Positions 35,966 to 49,695 of a DNA stretch of 64,000 bases are shown here, in pieces. Positions within the stretch are counted from its first letter, which is position 1. Every line of letters starts with the position of its first letter. The notes under the pieces were generated by a model. That model saw only the letters and a program-made list of their open reading frames with translations. It was not told the DNA's origin and made no database searches. The position numbers and the translations under genes were made by a program. This stretch comes from Endobacter medicaginis (GTDB taxonomy: Bacteria; Pseudomonadota; Alphaproteobacteria; Acetobacterales; Acetobacteraceae): NCBI RefSeq assembly GCF_014192375.1, contig NZ_JACHXV010000002.1:297569-361568 (forward strand), given 5' to 3'.

Positions 35966-37262
35966 GTGCGTCCTGACGGCACCTCCCGACCCTGAAGCGC
36001 CGAGCGATGTGGTCGGTCCGAGCCGCCCGCATCTGCTGCGCGTGCTCGGCCCCGGCCTGATCACCGGCGCGTCCGACGACGATCCGAGCGGCATCGCCAC
36101 CTATGCCCAGGCCGGCGCGCAGTTCGGTTATACGCTGGGCTGGACGATGCTGTTCACCTACCCGTTGATGGTGGCGATCCAGATGATCAGTGCGAGGATC
36201 GGCCGCGTCACCGGTCATGGCATCGCAGGCCTGCTGCGGCTGCACTATCCGCGCTGGCTGCTCGACATCACGGTGGGTCTGCTGCTGGTCGCCAATGTCA
36301 TCAATCTCGGCGCCGATCTGGGCGCGATGGCCGATGCGCTCGCCCTGCTGCTGCCTGGACCGAGACCACTGTATGTGATCGGCTTCTGCGCGCTGTGCGT
36401 CGGGCTTCAGGTCTTTCTGAATTACGCCCGCACCGTGCGTGTGCTCAAGTGGCTCAGCCTCGCCCTGTTCGCTTATGTCGCGACCGCCGCCATCGTGCAT
36501 GTGGACTGGCCGGCCTTCACTCTCGCCCTGCTGGTTCCGCATCTTCCCCCGACCCGGGACGGGTTGACCATGCTGGTTGCCATCCTCGGTACCACGATCA
36601 GCCCCTACCTGTTCTTCTGGCAGGCCTCGGAGGAGGTCGAGGACCTCGCCGTGCATCCCCGGCGGATCGACCTGCTCGACGCACCCGCCCAGGGCCGCGC
36701 CGCCCTGCGCCGCATCCGCACCGATACGCTGGTCGGCATGGCGTTCTCGAATCTCGTCGCGCTCGCCATCATCGTCACCACCGCGGCGACCCTGCATGTG
36801 CGCGGCATCACCGACATCGCCACCTCCGCGCAGGCGGCGGAGGCGCTGCGGCCGATCGCCGGCCGTTTCGCGGCCCTGGTCTTCACCATCGGCATCGTCG
36901 GCACCGGGCTGCTGGCGGTGCCGGTGCTGGCCGGGTCGGCTGCCTATGCAATCGGCGAGGCGCGGCACTGGCCGACCGGGCTTGGCCGCCGCCCGCGCGA
37001 AGCGCGCGCCTTCTACGCCACCCTGGTCGCCGCCACGGTGATCGGCGCGGCGATCAACTTCACCTCCATCGACCCGATCCGCGCCCTGCTGCTCAGTGCC
37101 GTGCTCAACGGCATCGTCGCGGTGCCGGTGATGGCGCTGATGATGCTGATCACCGCACGGGCCGACATCATGGGCAAGTTCGCCGTGCGTGGCACGTTGC
37201 GCCTGCTGGGCTGGCTGGCGACCGCGCTGATGGCGGGAGTGGTCATCGCGATGCTGGTCTGA
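35943..37262 (+). CDS. Nramp-like membrane transporter with altered motifs
   Basis: This 439-residue protein has about 11 transmembrane segments and the Nramp-like layout, but its metal-site motifs differ from true manganese importers. The first half reads DDDPSGIATYAQAG (Asp45-Gly50) instead of DPGN, and the sixth helix reads TISPYLFFWQASEEVED without the MPH motif. It therefore belongs to divergent Nramp-related proteins, possibly magnesium or other ion carriers. It overlaps ackA by 23 bp, so the three genes form an operon. ATG 35943 is used; a downstream GTG near the start of helix 1 is an alternative. Substrate unknown. Confidence 0.85.
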   Translation: MRPSSCSECVLTAPPDPEAPSDVVGPSRPHLLRVLGPGLITGASDDDPSGIATYAQAGAQFGYTLGWTMLFTYPLMVAIQMISARIGRVTGHGIAGLLRLHYPRWLLDITVGLLLVANVINLGADLGAMADALALLLPGPRPLYVIGFCALCVGLQVFLNYARTVRVLKWLSLALFAYVATAAIVHVDWPAFTLALLVPHLPPTRDGLTMLVAILGTTISPYLFFWQASEEVEDLAVHPRRIDLLDAPAQGRAALRRIRTDTLVGMAFSNLVALAIIVTTAATLHVRGITDIATSAQAAEALRPIAGRFAALVFTIGIVGTGLLAVPVLAGSAAYAIGEARHWPTGLGRRPREARAFYATLVAATVIGAAINFTSIDPIRALLLSAVLNGIVAVPVMALMMLITARADIMGKFAVRGTLRLLGWLATALMAGVVIAMLV

Positions 37263-38559
37263 GCCGGAAAATCGCCAGCGCGCAACCCGCACTGATCAGG
37301 CCCACTGCGACCAGATACAGACAGATCCAGACCGGCGACCCGCCGCCCAGCCCGAGCAGCCAGGTGGCGATGATCGGCAGCAGTCCGCTCGCGAACACGC
37401 CGGAGAGTTGATAGACGACCGAGATGCCGGTGTAGCGGACTTCAGGTGCGAACAGATCGGCGAACAGCGCCGATTCCGGCGCGTAGCACAGCGAATAGAA
37501 CACCCCGAGCGGCAGAATGACACCAAGTGCCACGCCGACCGGATCGCCATGATCCATCAGCCAGAACGACGGATACGCCGACGCCGCCAGCAACAGCGCG
37601 CCGATCGCATACGGGATTGCCCGGCCCCAGCGATCCGACAGCCTGCCGACGACGGGGATCAGAACGGTCAGCACGACCGCCGCCACGGTCACCGCCGCCA
37701 GCGCACGTCCTCGCGGCACGTGCCGATACTGCGACAGATACAGCACCGAGAACACCGAATAGGTGTTGAACGCCACCCCCTCGATGCACCGCGCGCCCAT
37801 ACCCAGCCACAGCTCGCGCGGATAGTCGCGCAGCATGTCGCGCAGCGGCAGCCGCACTAGCTTGCGCTCGCTGCGCGCGCGCTCGAATTCAGGCGTCTCG
37901 AGCACCTTGAGCCGGATGTACAGCCCGATCGCCACCAGCACCACGCTGAGCAGGAACCCGACCCGCCAGCCCCACTGCATGAACGCCGCCTCCGGCAGCA
38001 GCGACATCACGCCGACCACACCCGAGGCGAGACACAACCCGATCGAGAGACCGAGCTGCGGCAGGGCGGCGTAGAAACCGCGCTTTCCGGGCGGCGCCGT
38101 CTCGTAGGCCATCAGCACCGCCCCGCCCCACTCGCCCCCGATGCCCACGCCCTGCAGCAGGCGCAGCGCGAACAGCGCGACCGAAGCCGCCGGGCCGATC
38201 TGCGCGTAGGTCGGCAGCAGGCCGATCAGCGTGGTGGACACCCCCATGATGAGCAGTGTCGCCACCAGCACGCGCTTGCGCCCCAGCCTGTCACCGAGAT
38301 GGCCGAAAATCACCCCACCGATCAGCCGCGAGACGAAGCCCATCGCGAAGGTCGAATAGGCGAGAAGTTCGGAAAGAGCATCGCTGTGCGAGGGAAAATA
38401 CAGTCTCGACAGCACGATCCCGGCGACGATGCCGTAGAGGAAGAAATCATACCATTCGATGATCGCGCCGATCGTCCCGGCGAGGATCACGCGGCGGAGG
38501 TGGGCCTCCGGGGCGTCGCCCCGGCCCCCGCCAGAAGCCTGAGGCTCCTGGACCTGCAT
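37243..38559 (-). CDS. MFS transporter, metabolite:H+ symporter (MHS) family
   Basis: This 438-residue inner-membrane carrier with 12 helices resembles MHS symporters for organic acids (shikimate, ketoglutarate, proline/betaine). Signatures: TIGAIIEWYDFFLYGIVAG, GHLGDRLGRKRVLVAT and LRLLQGVGIGGEWGGAVLM. ATG 38559 (MQVQEPQ) is likely; GTG 38568 lies in a GTGA overlap with the upstream reductase stop. It converges with the Nramp-like gene and overlaps it by 20 bp. With the reductase and BenE-like transporter upstream it looks like an aromatic or unsaturated acid uptake and use unit, an inference. Confidence 0.9.
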   Translation of the reverse strand: MQVQEPQASGGGRGDAPEAHLRRVILAGTIGAIIEWYDFFLYGIVAGIVLSRLYFPSHSDALSELLAYSTFAMGFVSRLIGGVIFGHLGDRLGRKRVLVATLLIMGVSTTLIGLLPTYAQIGPAASVALFALRLLQGVGIGGEWGGAVLMAYETAPPGKRGFYAALPQLGLSIGLCLASGVVGVMSLLPEAAFMQWGWRVGFLLSVVLVAIGLYIRLKVLETPEFERARSERKLVRLPLRDMLRDYPRELWLGMGARCIEGVAFNTYSVFSVLYLSQYRHVPRGRALAAVTVAAVVLTVLIPVVGRLSDRWGRAIPYAIGALLLAASAYPSFWLMDHGDPVGVALGVILPLGVFYSLCYAPESALFADLFAPEVRYTGISVVYQLSGVFASGLLPIIATWLLGLGGGSPVWICLYLVAVGLISAGCALAIFRLRPASR

Positions 38560-38564
38560 CCGTT

Positions 38565-43647
<5,083 letters not shown>

Positions 43648-43747
43648 ACGCCCGCCCGGGCACAAATAAGCCCTCGGGGGTTGCCTCGCCGCGCACATTG
43701 GTCGAAACCGGCACCGACGAGACAGACAGCGACAAAGAGGCGACACG

Positions 43748-44776
43748 ATGAGCGGCGGGCAGCGCATTGCGGCAACCCTGATCCCGGGCGATGGCATCGG
43801 ACCGGAAATTACCGCCTCGGTCGTCGCCGTTCTCGACGCGCTCGGCGCGCCGTTCGCCTGGGAAGAGCACGTCGCCGGCATGGCGGGCATCGCCGCCAAG
43901 GGCGATCCGCTGCCCGGTGCGACGCTGGACAGCATCGCGCGCACCAAGCTGGCGCTGAAAGGTCCGCTCACCACCCCGGTCGGCGGCGGCTTCAAGTCGA
44001 TCAACGTCACCCTGCGGCAGAAATTCTCGCTCTACGCCAACCTGCGTCCGGCGCGCACCATCCTGCCCGGCGGCCGCTTCGAGGACATCGACATCGTGCT
44101 GGTGCGCGAGAACCTCGAAGGGTTCTACGCGGCGATGGAGCACTACATGCCGATCGGCGACGACCCCAAGGCGATCGCCATGTCGGCGGGCTTCAACTCG
44201 CGCGCCGAATGTCGCCGGATCTGCGAATACGCCTTCGAATATGCCCGCAAGAACGGCCGCAAGAAGGTGACGCTGGTCCACAAGGCCAACATCCTCAAGG
44301 CGCTGACCGGCATCTTCCTCGAGGAAGGCCGCGAGGTGGCGCGCAAATATGCCGGCGAGATCGAGTGCAACGACCGCATCGTCGATGCCTGCGCGATGCA
44401 GCTGGTGCTCGATCCGTGGCAGTATGACGTGATCGTCACCACCAACCTGTTCGGCGACATCCTCTCCGACCTGATCGCCGGCCTCGTCGGCGGGCTGGGC
44501 ATGGCGCCGGGAGCCAATATCGGCCCCGAGGCGGCGATCTTCGAGGCGGTGCACGGCTCCGCGCCCGACATCGCCGGCAAGGGCATCGCCAACCCGCTCG
44601 CCCTGATGATGGCTGCCGGGCTGATGCTGCGCCATGTCGGGCGCCACGATCTCGCCGACCGGCTGACCGCCGCGATCGACAAGACGGTGCGCGTCGATGC
44701 CGTGCGCACCGGCGATCTCGGCGGCCGCGCCAACACCGAGGGGCTGACGAAGGCGCTGATCGGCAACCTCGCCTGA
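43748..44776 (+). CDS. NAD-type isocitrate dehydrogenase
   Basis: This 342-residue beta-decarboxylating dehydrogenase converts isocitrate to 2-oxoglutarate. Substrate residues are of the isocitrate kind: Ser84, Asn86, Arg90 and Arg100 in GFKSINVTLR and YANLR, which separates it from 3-isopropylmalate dehydrogenase. The coenzyme segment HGSAPDIAGKGIANP carries Asp after Pro, the NAD+ pattern, instead of the Lys-Tyr of NADP+ enzymes. NAD-dependent isocitrate dehydrogenase is typical of acetic acid bacteria. AGAGG at about 43735 serves ATG 43748; the HAD gene follows with an ATGA overlap. Confidence 0.9.
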   Translation: MSGGQRIAATLIPGDGIGPEITASVVAVLDALGAPFAWEEHVAGMAGIAAKGDPLPGATLDSIARTKLALKGPLTTPVGGGFKSINVTLRQKFSLYANLRPARTILPGGRFEDIDIVLVRENLEGFYAAMEHYMPIGDDPKAIAMSAGFNSRAECRRICEYAFEYARKNGRKKVTLVHKANILKALTGIFLEEGREVARKYAGEIECNDRIVDACAMQLVLDPWQYDVIVTTNLFGDILSDLIAGLVGGLGMAPGANIGPEAAIFEAVHGSAPDIAGKGIANPLALMMAAGLMLRHVGRHDLADRLTAAIDKTVRVDAVRTGDLGGRANTEGLTKALIGNLA

Positions 44777-45444
44777 TGACCGCCCCGGCCCTGGGCCTGC
44801 TGTTCGACCTCGACGGCACGATGGCGAACAGCGACCCGGCGCATTTCGCCGCCTTCAACGCATTGCTCGCCCCGCATGGCCGCTCGATCGACCAGGCCGA
44901 ATTCCACGCCCACATCGTCGGCGGGGCGAATGCCCAGATCATGCGTCGTCTGTTTCCGGAGCTCGACGAGGCGGCGCATCGCGAACTCGCCGACCGCAAG
45001 GAGGCGCTGTTCCGAGCCTCCGGCGACCGCATCGAACCGATCGCCGGGCTGCACGCGCTGCTCGCACCCATGGCGGCGGCAGGCGTGCCGGTCGGCGTGG
45101 TGACCAACGCGCCGCGACGCAATGCCGAGCACATGCTGGGCGCGCTGGGGCTGGCGCATCTGCTCGATACGGTGGTGATCGGCGAGGAAGTCGGTCGCGG
45201 CAAGCCCGATCCGCTGCCCTACCGCACCGGGCTGGAGCGCCTCGGCCTGCCGGCAAACCGCGTGATCGCGTTCGAGGATTCGCGTGCCGGCATCCGCTCC
45301 GCCACCGGGGCTGGGCTGTTCACCGTGGGGATGACCACCAACCTGCCGGCCGAGGCCCTGCGCGAGGCGGGTGCGGGGCTGACCGCGCCGGATTTCGAAG
45401 ACCCTGCCCTTCTTGCACTGATCGATACGAGGCTGGCGGCATGA
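44776..45444 (+). CDS. HAD-superfamily hydrolase, phosphoglucomutase/phosphatase-like
   Basis: This 222-residue HAD enzyme has motif I LLFDLDGTMANSD, a cap helix region, motif II GVVTNAPRR, the KPDP motif (GRGKPDPLP) and motif IV AFEDSRAGIRSA, with the extra aspartate-like elements seen in beta-phosphoglucomutases and related sugar phosphatases. It overlaps the isocitrate dehydrogenase by one base and DUF3253 by 4 bp, so all three may be co-transcribed. Substrate unknown. Confidence 0.88.
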   Translation: MTAPALGLLFDLDGTMANSDPAHFAAFNALLAPHGRSIDQAEFHAHIVGGANAQIMRRLFPELDEAAHRELADRKEALFRASGDRIEPIAGLHALLAPMAAAGVPVGVVTNAPRRNAEHMLGALGLAHLLDTVVIGEEVGRGKPDPLPYRTGLERLGLPANRVIAFEDSRAGIRSATGAGLFTVGMTTNLPAEALREAGAGLTAPDFEDPALLALIDTRLAA

Positions 45445-45719
45445 GCGACAGGACCGACAAGCCGGTTTCCAACACGCTGATCCGCGAGACCATCCTCGCG
45501 CAGACCGGCGAGCGTGGCACCGCCAAGTCCATCTGCCCGAGCGAGGTCGCCCGGGCGCTCGCCACCGAGTGGCAGGGGCTGATGAGCCGCGTGCGGCGCG
45601 AGGCGGTGGTGCTGATGCAGGAAGGCGCGATCGACATCCTGCGCAAGGGCAAGCCGGTGCCGGCGGAGGAGGTGCGCGGCGTCATTCGCCTGCGCCGCCG
45701 CGCCGCCCCACAGGACTGA
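45441..45719 (+). CDS. DUF3253 family protein
   Basis: This 92-residue protein is of the DUF3253 family, recognised from ICPSEVARAL, RREAVVLMQEGAIDILRKG and the C-terminal IRLRRR. The fold is expected to be a winged helix, so nucleic-acid binding is possible. Function is unknown. Its start overlaps the HAD gene by 4 bp (ATGA). Confidence 0.85.
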   Translation: MSDRTDKPVSNTLIRETILAQTGERGTAKSICPSEVARALATEWQGLMSRVRREAVVLMQEGAIDILRKGKPVPAEEVRGVIRLRRRAAPQD

Positions 45720-45725
45720 GCCGGA

Positions 45726-45870
45726 ATGCAGCCGGCGCCGGCGAGGCTGGTGATCATCACCGGCCCGAACGGCGCGGAGACGACGACCTTCGTACGCTCG
45801 TTTCTGCCGGCGGTGGGGATCAGGGATCTCGCCATCGCCGACCTGAGCGGCTGGTCATGTCAGCGCCGAA
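45726..45870 (+). pseudogene. Zeta-toxin/AAA-like kinase remnant with broken Walker A
   Basis: The reading frame from ATG 45726 starts like a zeta toxin or related P-loop kinase: LVIITGPNGA, then a phosphate-loop that reads GPNGAETTTFVRSFLP where GPNGAGKTTF would be expected, so the essential lysine is gone. Similarity fades after about 40 residues into unrelated arginine-rich sequence, and the frame runs into the convergent DoxX-like gene. It is probably a decayed toxin gene; no antitoxin is seen beside it. Confidence 0.55.
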
Positions 45871-45923
45871 GAACGCTGCGGCGAACGCGCTCAGGCTGCG
45901 GCGGCGCTACCCGGCCCCACCGC

Positions 45924-46700
45924 TCAGGCCCAGCCCTTCGACCGCGCCATCTCCTTGGCCCGATCGCTGGCCTGGGCCGCCGCCTGGCGGGCGTAATCCG
46001 CCGCCACATCCCCTGCACGGCTCGCCTGCCGCGCCGCCTTGCGTCCCAGCACCCTCGCCTGCCGACCGGCGGCCTGTCCTGCCGAGCTCGCCGCACGTCC
46101 GGCCAGATCGGCCGCAGCCGCGCCGGCCTGCTTCGCCACCCCGGCCGCAAGCCCGCCTGCCTTGCGTGCAGCGAGGCTGGTCACTCCCATCGCGGCCTTG
46201 CCTACGGCGCAGCCCGCACGACCCGCCACCGACGCGCTTCCGGCGGCCAGTGCGCCGGCCACCTGCCTGACCTTCGACGGTCCCGGCGCAGGCGCACGAT
46301 ACGGTGCGGAAGGTGTGGCCGGCTTGGGCGTGGGAACGGGCGCGGAGGGCGCTTCGGGGGTCGCCGCGTGCGCCCTGCCGCCACCGAGGAACCCGCTCGC
46401 CGCAGCCAGCAGCATCGCTGCGCGCGGCGTGACCAGTTCGTCGTCGCCATGCGCGATCTCGTGCTGGAGCACGCAGCCGGACGTGGTTGTCAGCAGCGCC
46501 GCGCCGACCTTCTGCGTGCGACCAGTCACCAGCAGCAGCGCGCCGACGAGTTCGGCCGCACCGATCACCTGCATGCTCTGCTTCGGCCAGCCCCAGGATT
46601 CGAACAGCTCCGCCTGCGGCCGGACCGCGAGCAACTTGCTCGCTCCGGCGACCCCGAAGCCGAGACCGACGAGCGTGTGCCATGCAGAGGGTTTGGACAT
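45924..46700 (-). CDS. DoxX-like membrane protein with long alanine/lysine-rich tail
   Basis: This 258-residue protein has two or three N-terminal hydrophobic segments of DoxX type (VGLGFGVAGASKLLAVRPQ, QVIGAAELVGALLLVTG, ALLTTTSGCVLQHEIAHG) up to about residue 105. Then follow a proline-rich linker and a C-terminal half rich in Ala, Gly, Arg and Lys (AGRAASSAGQAAGRQAR and similar). The tail is amphipathic and resembles apolipoprotein-like or phasin-like repeats. The combination is unusual; the tail could bind lipid or nucleic acid. It is transcribed leftwards into the zeta-like remnant. Function unknown. Confidence 0.8.
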   Translation of the reverse strand: MSKPSAWHTLVGLGFGVAGASKLLAVRPQAELFESWGWPKQSMQVIGAAELVGALLLVTGRTQKVGAALLTTTSGCVLQHEIAHGDDELVTPRAAMLLAAASGFLGGGRAHAATPEAPSAPVPTPKPATPSAPYRAPAPGPSKVRQVAGALAAGSASVAGRAGCAVGKAAMGVTSLAARKAGGLAAGVAKQAGAAAADLAGRAASSAGQAAGRQARVLGRKAARQASRAGDVAADYARQAAAQASDRAKEMARSKGWA

Positions 46701-46775
46701 GTCGTTTCCGTCGCGCGATTGAACCGTTGACTGCCCAACGCCGGGCCGCGGGCGGGGTTCTATGGGGTCGGGCGC

Positions 46776-47105
46776 TCAGGGATCGATGGTGGCGGCGAGT
46801 TCCATCGGCAATGCCAGCAGCCGGGCCACCACCTCGTCACCCTGCCCGGCCACCAGCACCTCGCCGGGCCGCTCGCTGTCGATGACGGTGATGCCGCGCT
46901 TCGGACAGATGCCGAGGCATTTGATGTCGATCACCTTGAGATAGCGGCCGCCATCGCGCCTGAGCGCCTTCTTCAGCGAGAGGTCGCCCTGCTCGCCATA
47001 GCCCTCATTGTCGAGCTTACGCGAGCATTTGCGGCAGACGCCGATCACCCGGCGCCATTTGACGCGGATCGGCAGGATCTCGCCATCGGATGCTACGATG
47101 CCCAT
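46776..47105 (-). CDS. Small thioredoxin-like 2Fe-2S ferredoxin
   Basis: This 109-residue protein contains the four-cysteine set Cys24, Cys27, Cys63 and Cys67 (GVCRKC and CLGICPKR), the pattern of thioredoxin-like 2Fe-2S ferredoxins. The longer frame to 47297 runs through the tRNA gene, so ATG 47105 is chosen. It is cytoplasmic and likely transfers electrons; partners are unknown. The tRNA-Met gene lies 51 bp upstream of the start on the same strand. Confidence 0.85.
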   Translation of the reverse strand: MGIVASDGEILPIRVKWRRVIGVCRKCSRKLDNEGYGEQGDLSLKKALRRDGGRYLKVIDIKCLGICPKRGITVIDSERPGEVLVAGQGDEVVARLLALPMELAATIDP

Positions 47106-47155
47106 CGTTCCTCGCCTCGCCGTAGCGCGCATAACGAAAAGAGGGCCAAAACGGT

Positions 47156-47230
47156 TGGTAGCGGCGGACGGATTTGAACCGCCGACCAAGGGATTATGAT
47201 TCCCCTGCTCTACCGCTGAGCTACGCCGCC
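47156..47230 (-). tRNA. tRNA-Met (CAT), elongator type
   Basis: The minus strand folds as a cloverleaf of 75 bases including CCA: acceptor stem GGCGGCG with a G-U top pair, D-arm GCTCAGCGGTAGAGC, anticodon stem-loop GGGGA-ATCATAA-TCCCT with anticodon CAT, T-arm GGCGGTTCAAATCCGTC and 3' ACCA encoded. The anticodon stem is typical of elongator Met in alphaproteobacteria; a lysidine-modified Ile tRNA is less likely. Confidence 0.93.
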
Positions 47231-47325
47231 AAGCCGTTCGGTGCGCCCCAATAAGGCCCGCAGCCGCAGGTGTCAAACCCCCGCAGGCAGTTTGCAACCC
47301 GACCGCAGGCAGGGCTTTTGAGACA

Positions 47326-48459
47326 ATGATGAACCGATTTACCTATTTCATGGGCCAGGTGCGCGACTGGCTGAGCTGGCTGCCGGCCCCCGTCGCCGCG
47401 GCGGCCGTGCTGGTGCTGGCCGGCGCGGGGGCCGCGCTGCTCGGCCGGATGACGACCAATGCCTTCCTGCGCGTGCCCGGCAGGCGCGGCGCGGTGGTGC
47501 GCTCCTTCGCCAAGGACATGCGCCGGCCGCTGCGGGTGTTCCTGGTCATCGTCGCGCTGAGTGCGACGATCCCGGTCGCCGGCCTGCCCTATCGCTGGAT
47601 CGCCATCCTCTACCAGATGCTGCTGGTGGTGTTCATCCTGCTGGTCGGCTGGTCGCTCAGCATCGGCGCGCGGTTCTGGTCGCAGCAATACCTGTCGCAC
47701 ATGTCGATGGATGGCGACGACAGCTTCACCGCCCGCAAGCACGTCACCCAGATCCGCGTGCTGCGCCGGGCCATGGATCTGATGATCTTAGTCATCACCG
47801 TCTCCGCCGCCCTGATGACCTTCAAGCCGGTGCAGCAGTATGGCGTCAGCCTGTTCGCCTCCGCCGGTGCGGCATCGCTGATCGTCGGTCTCGCCGCACG
47901 GCCGCTGCTGACCAATCTGATCGCCGGCGTGCAGATCGCCATCACCCAGCCGATCCGGCTGGAGGATGCGGTGATCGTCGAGGGCGAATGGGGCTGGGTG
48001 GAGGAGATCACTTCCACCTTCGTGGTGGTGCGGCTGTGGGACTGGCGGCGGATGATCCTGCCGATTTCCTACTTCCTGGAAAAACCCTTCCAGAACTGGA
48101 CCCACCAGTCGGCCTCGCTGATCGGGGCAATCTATCTCAATCTCGACTATCGCGCGCCGATCGAGGACATGCGCGAGGAACTCGCCCGCATCGTGCGCGC
48201 CAGCGCGCTGTGGGACGGCAATATCTGCAATCTTCAGGTGTCCGACGCGACCGAGCGCACCATTCAGGTGAGAATGCTCGCCAGCGCACGAAACGCACCG
48301 CAGACTTGGGATCTGCGGTGCGAGATCCGCGAGAAGATGGTGGCCTTCCTGCGCGCCAACTGCCCGGAGGCGCTGCCGCGCCTGCGGCTGTTCGACGACC
48401 GGCCCGGCGACGGGCCGGAGATCAGTCCTCCACGGCCGACAGGCTCGTCGCCGGGGTGA
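47326..48459 (+). CDS. MscS-type mechanosensitive channel
   Basis: This 377-residue inner-membrane channel releases solutes upon osmotic downshock. It has N-terminal transmembrane helices (about 15-130), then the MscS pore helix and beta-domain: ASAGAASLIVGLAARPLLTN, ITQPIRLEDAVIVEGEWGWV and VVVRLWDWRRMILPISYF. The C-terminal cytoplasmic domain follows. Its end overlaps the convergent DUF4167 gene by 38 bp. Length is larger than E. coli MscS (286) but common among homologues. Confidence 0.9.
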   Translation: MMNRFTYFMGQVRDWLSWLPAPVAAAAVLVLAGAGAALLGRMTTNAFLRVPGRRGAVVRSFAKDMRRPLRVFLVIVALSATIPVAGLPYRWIAILYQMLLVVFILLVGWSLSIGARFWSQQYLSHMSMDGDDSFTARKHVTQIRVLRRAMDLMILVITVSAALMTFKPVQQYGVSLFASAGAASLIVGLAARPLLTNLIAGVQIAITQPIRLEDAVIVEGEWGWVEEITSTFVVVRLWDWRRMILPISYFLEKPFQNWTHQSASLIGAIYLNLDYRAPIEDMREELARIVRASALWDGNICNLQVSDATERTIQVRMLASARNAPQTWDLRCEIREKMVAFLRANCPEALPRLRLFDDRPGDGPEISPPRPTGSSPG

Positions 48460-49351
48460 TCTCGGGCTGATCGCCCGAACGGCGGTCCTCTGCGACCTGC
48501 GGCTCGGCAGGCGCCGACGCGACCCGCCGGCGGGTGCGCGGCGCGCGCGGCGCGCGCGCCGGCGTGGGGGCGGCTTCCACGGCCGCGGTCTCGGCCGCAG
48601 GCGCGGGATCGACCACCACCTCCCTGACCACGGGCTCGACAGCAACCGGCGGCGCAACGCGCTCCTGCCTCAGTTCAACCACGGCGTCGTCCGGTGTCTG
48701 GACCGGCAGCTCGGCCTGGCTGGCGGCCTGTGGCACGGGCTGGCGGAAGCGCTGGTCACGGTCGCGATCGCGGCCGTACGTCCCGTCCGACCGCTCGTTG
48801 CGCCCGTCGCCGCGAGCCTCGCTGCGCTGGCCCTCATTGCGTTGGCCGTCATTGCGATAGCCATCGCGGGGCTGGTCGCGATTGTGTTCGCGGTTGCGGT
48901 CGCGATTGCCGTAGTCGCGGTTTGGCTGCCCGTCGCGCTGACCACCGCCATTGTTGCCCGTGAAGCGTGGCTGCACATCGGCCTCGTCCTCACCCTCCTC
49001 GGGATCGGCGAATCGGCGCTGGTTGGAGTTGTTGTAATGCGCGTTCTGCTGGCCGCCCTGGCCATGCTGGTTCTGCTGTGCGGCCTGCGCCATCGCGTTG
49101 ACGATGCGGAAATAATGCTCCGCATGCTGAAAATAGCCCTCGGCGGCGACGCGATCGTCGCTGCTGCTGGCATCGCGGCCGAGCTGGAGATACTTCTCGA
49201 ACAACTGCTGCGCCGTGCCGCGCACGCGCATGTCAGGACCGTTGCTGTCGAAGACGTGGTTCCGGTTCAGCGGCACCTGGCCGTTATTGTGCCGGATCGC
49301 GCCGCCACCCCCCGAACGGTGGTTGCGGCCTCGCATGCGCTTCATGTTCAT
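48422..49351 (-). CDS. DUF4167 domain protein
   Basis: This 309-residue protein has the conserved DUF4167 N-terminus (about 1-85: MKRMRGRNHR, HVFDSNGPDMRVRGTAQQL, AEGYFQHAEHYFRIVNAMAQ) and a low-complexity C-terminus rich in Arg, Asp, Asn, Gln and then Pro/Ala/Val. It is found just after prmC in many alphaproteobacteria. The basic and flexible nature suggests RNA or ribosome association, which is unproven. It is transcribed with prmC, upstream of it by a 344-bp gap. Confidence 0.88.
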   Translation of the reverse strand: MNMKRMRGRNHRSGGGGAIRHNNGQVPLNRNHVFDSNGPDMRVRGTAQQLFEKYLQLGRDASSSDDRVAAEGYFQHAEHYFRIVNAMAQAAQQNQHGQGGQQNAHYNNSNQRRFADPEEGEDEADVQPRFTGNNGGGQRDGQPNRDYGNRDRNREHNRDQPRDGYRNDGQRNEGQRSEARGDGRNERSDGTYGRDRDRDQRFRQPVPQAASQAELPVQTPDDAVVELRQERVAPPVAVEPVVREVVVDPAPAAETAAVEAAPTPARAPRAPRTRRRVASAPAEPQVAEDRRSGDQPEITPATSLSAVED

Positions 49352-49695
49352 CGGCTTGTTCGCAGCACTTTCCTGTCTGGTCCGGCCGTCATGTCGACCC
49401 TGACCCGGGCGCCCGCCCCGTCTTCGACGCTACCTGGATGAAGCGCGCCGACCTCCGCGAACCCATCCCGAAGGATGAATTGGCGACCTTGAAAACCGGG
49501 GGGCCGTTCTGATGGCCTCCGCGCCCTGGACTTGCGAACCACCCGCACCCTGGCAGGAATTCCGCAACGTCCGAAATGGGGCTGGACCATCCGTCTGCCG
49601 CCTGAGCGGCCTCTGGATCAGGAAAATATCGCGATTCCCGTCCCGTGCCAATGGTTTTTCGGCCACACCCGACCGCCAACCGCACAGCGCCCCGA
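49352..49695. other. 344-bp gap between DUF4167 and prmC
   Basis: No gene or RNA is recognised. Open frames on both strands here resemble no family. The stretch probably carries the promoter of DUF4167; no convincing -35/-10 pair is visible. Confidence 0.4.

Noticed and set aside
35763-37292. 509-codon minus-strand frame opposite ackA and the Nramp-like gene
   Set aside because: Low-complexity Arg/His/Gln-rich translation opposite well-supported genes.
49389-49685. Minus-strand frames between DUF4167 and prmC
   Set aside because: Arginine- and glycine-rich translations with no start signals; no support for a gene.
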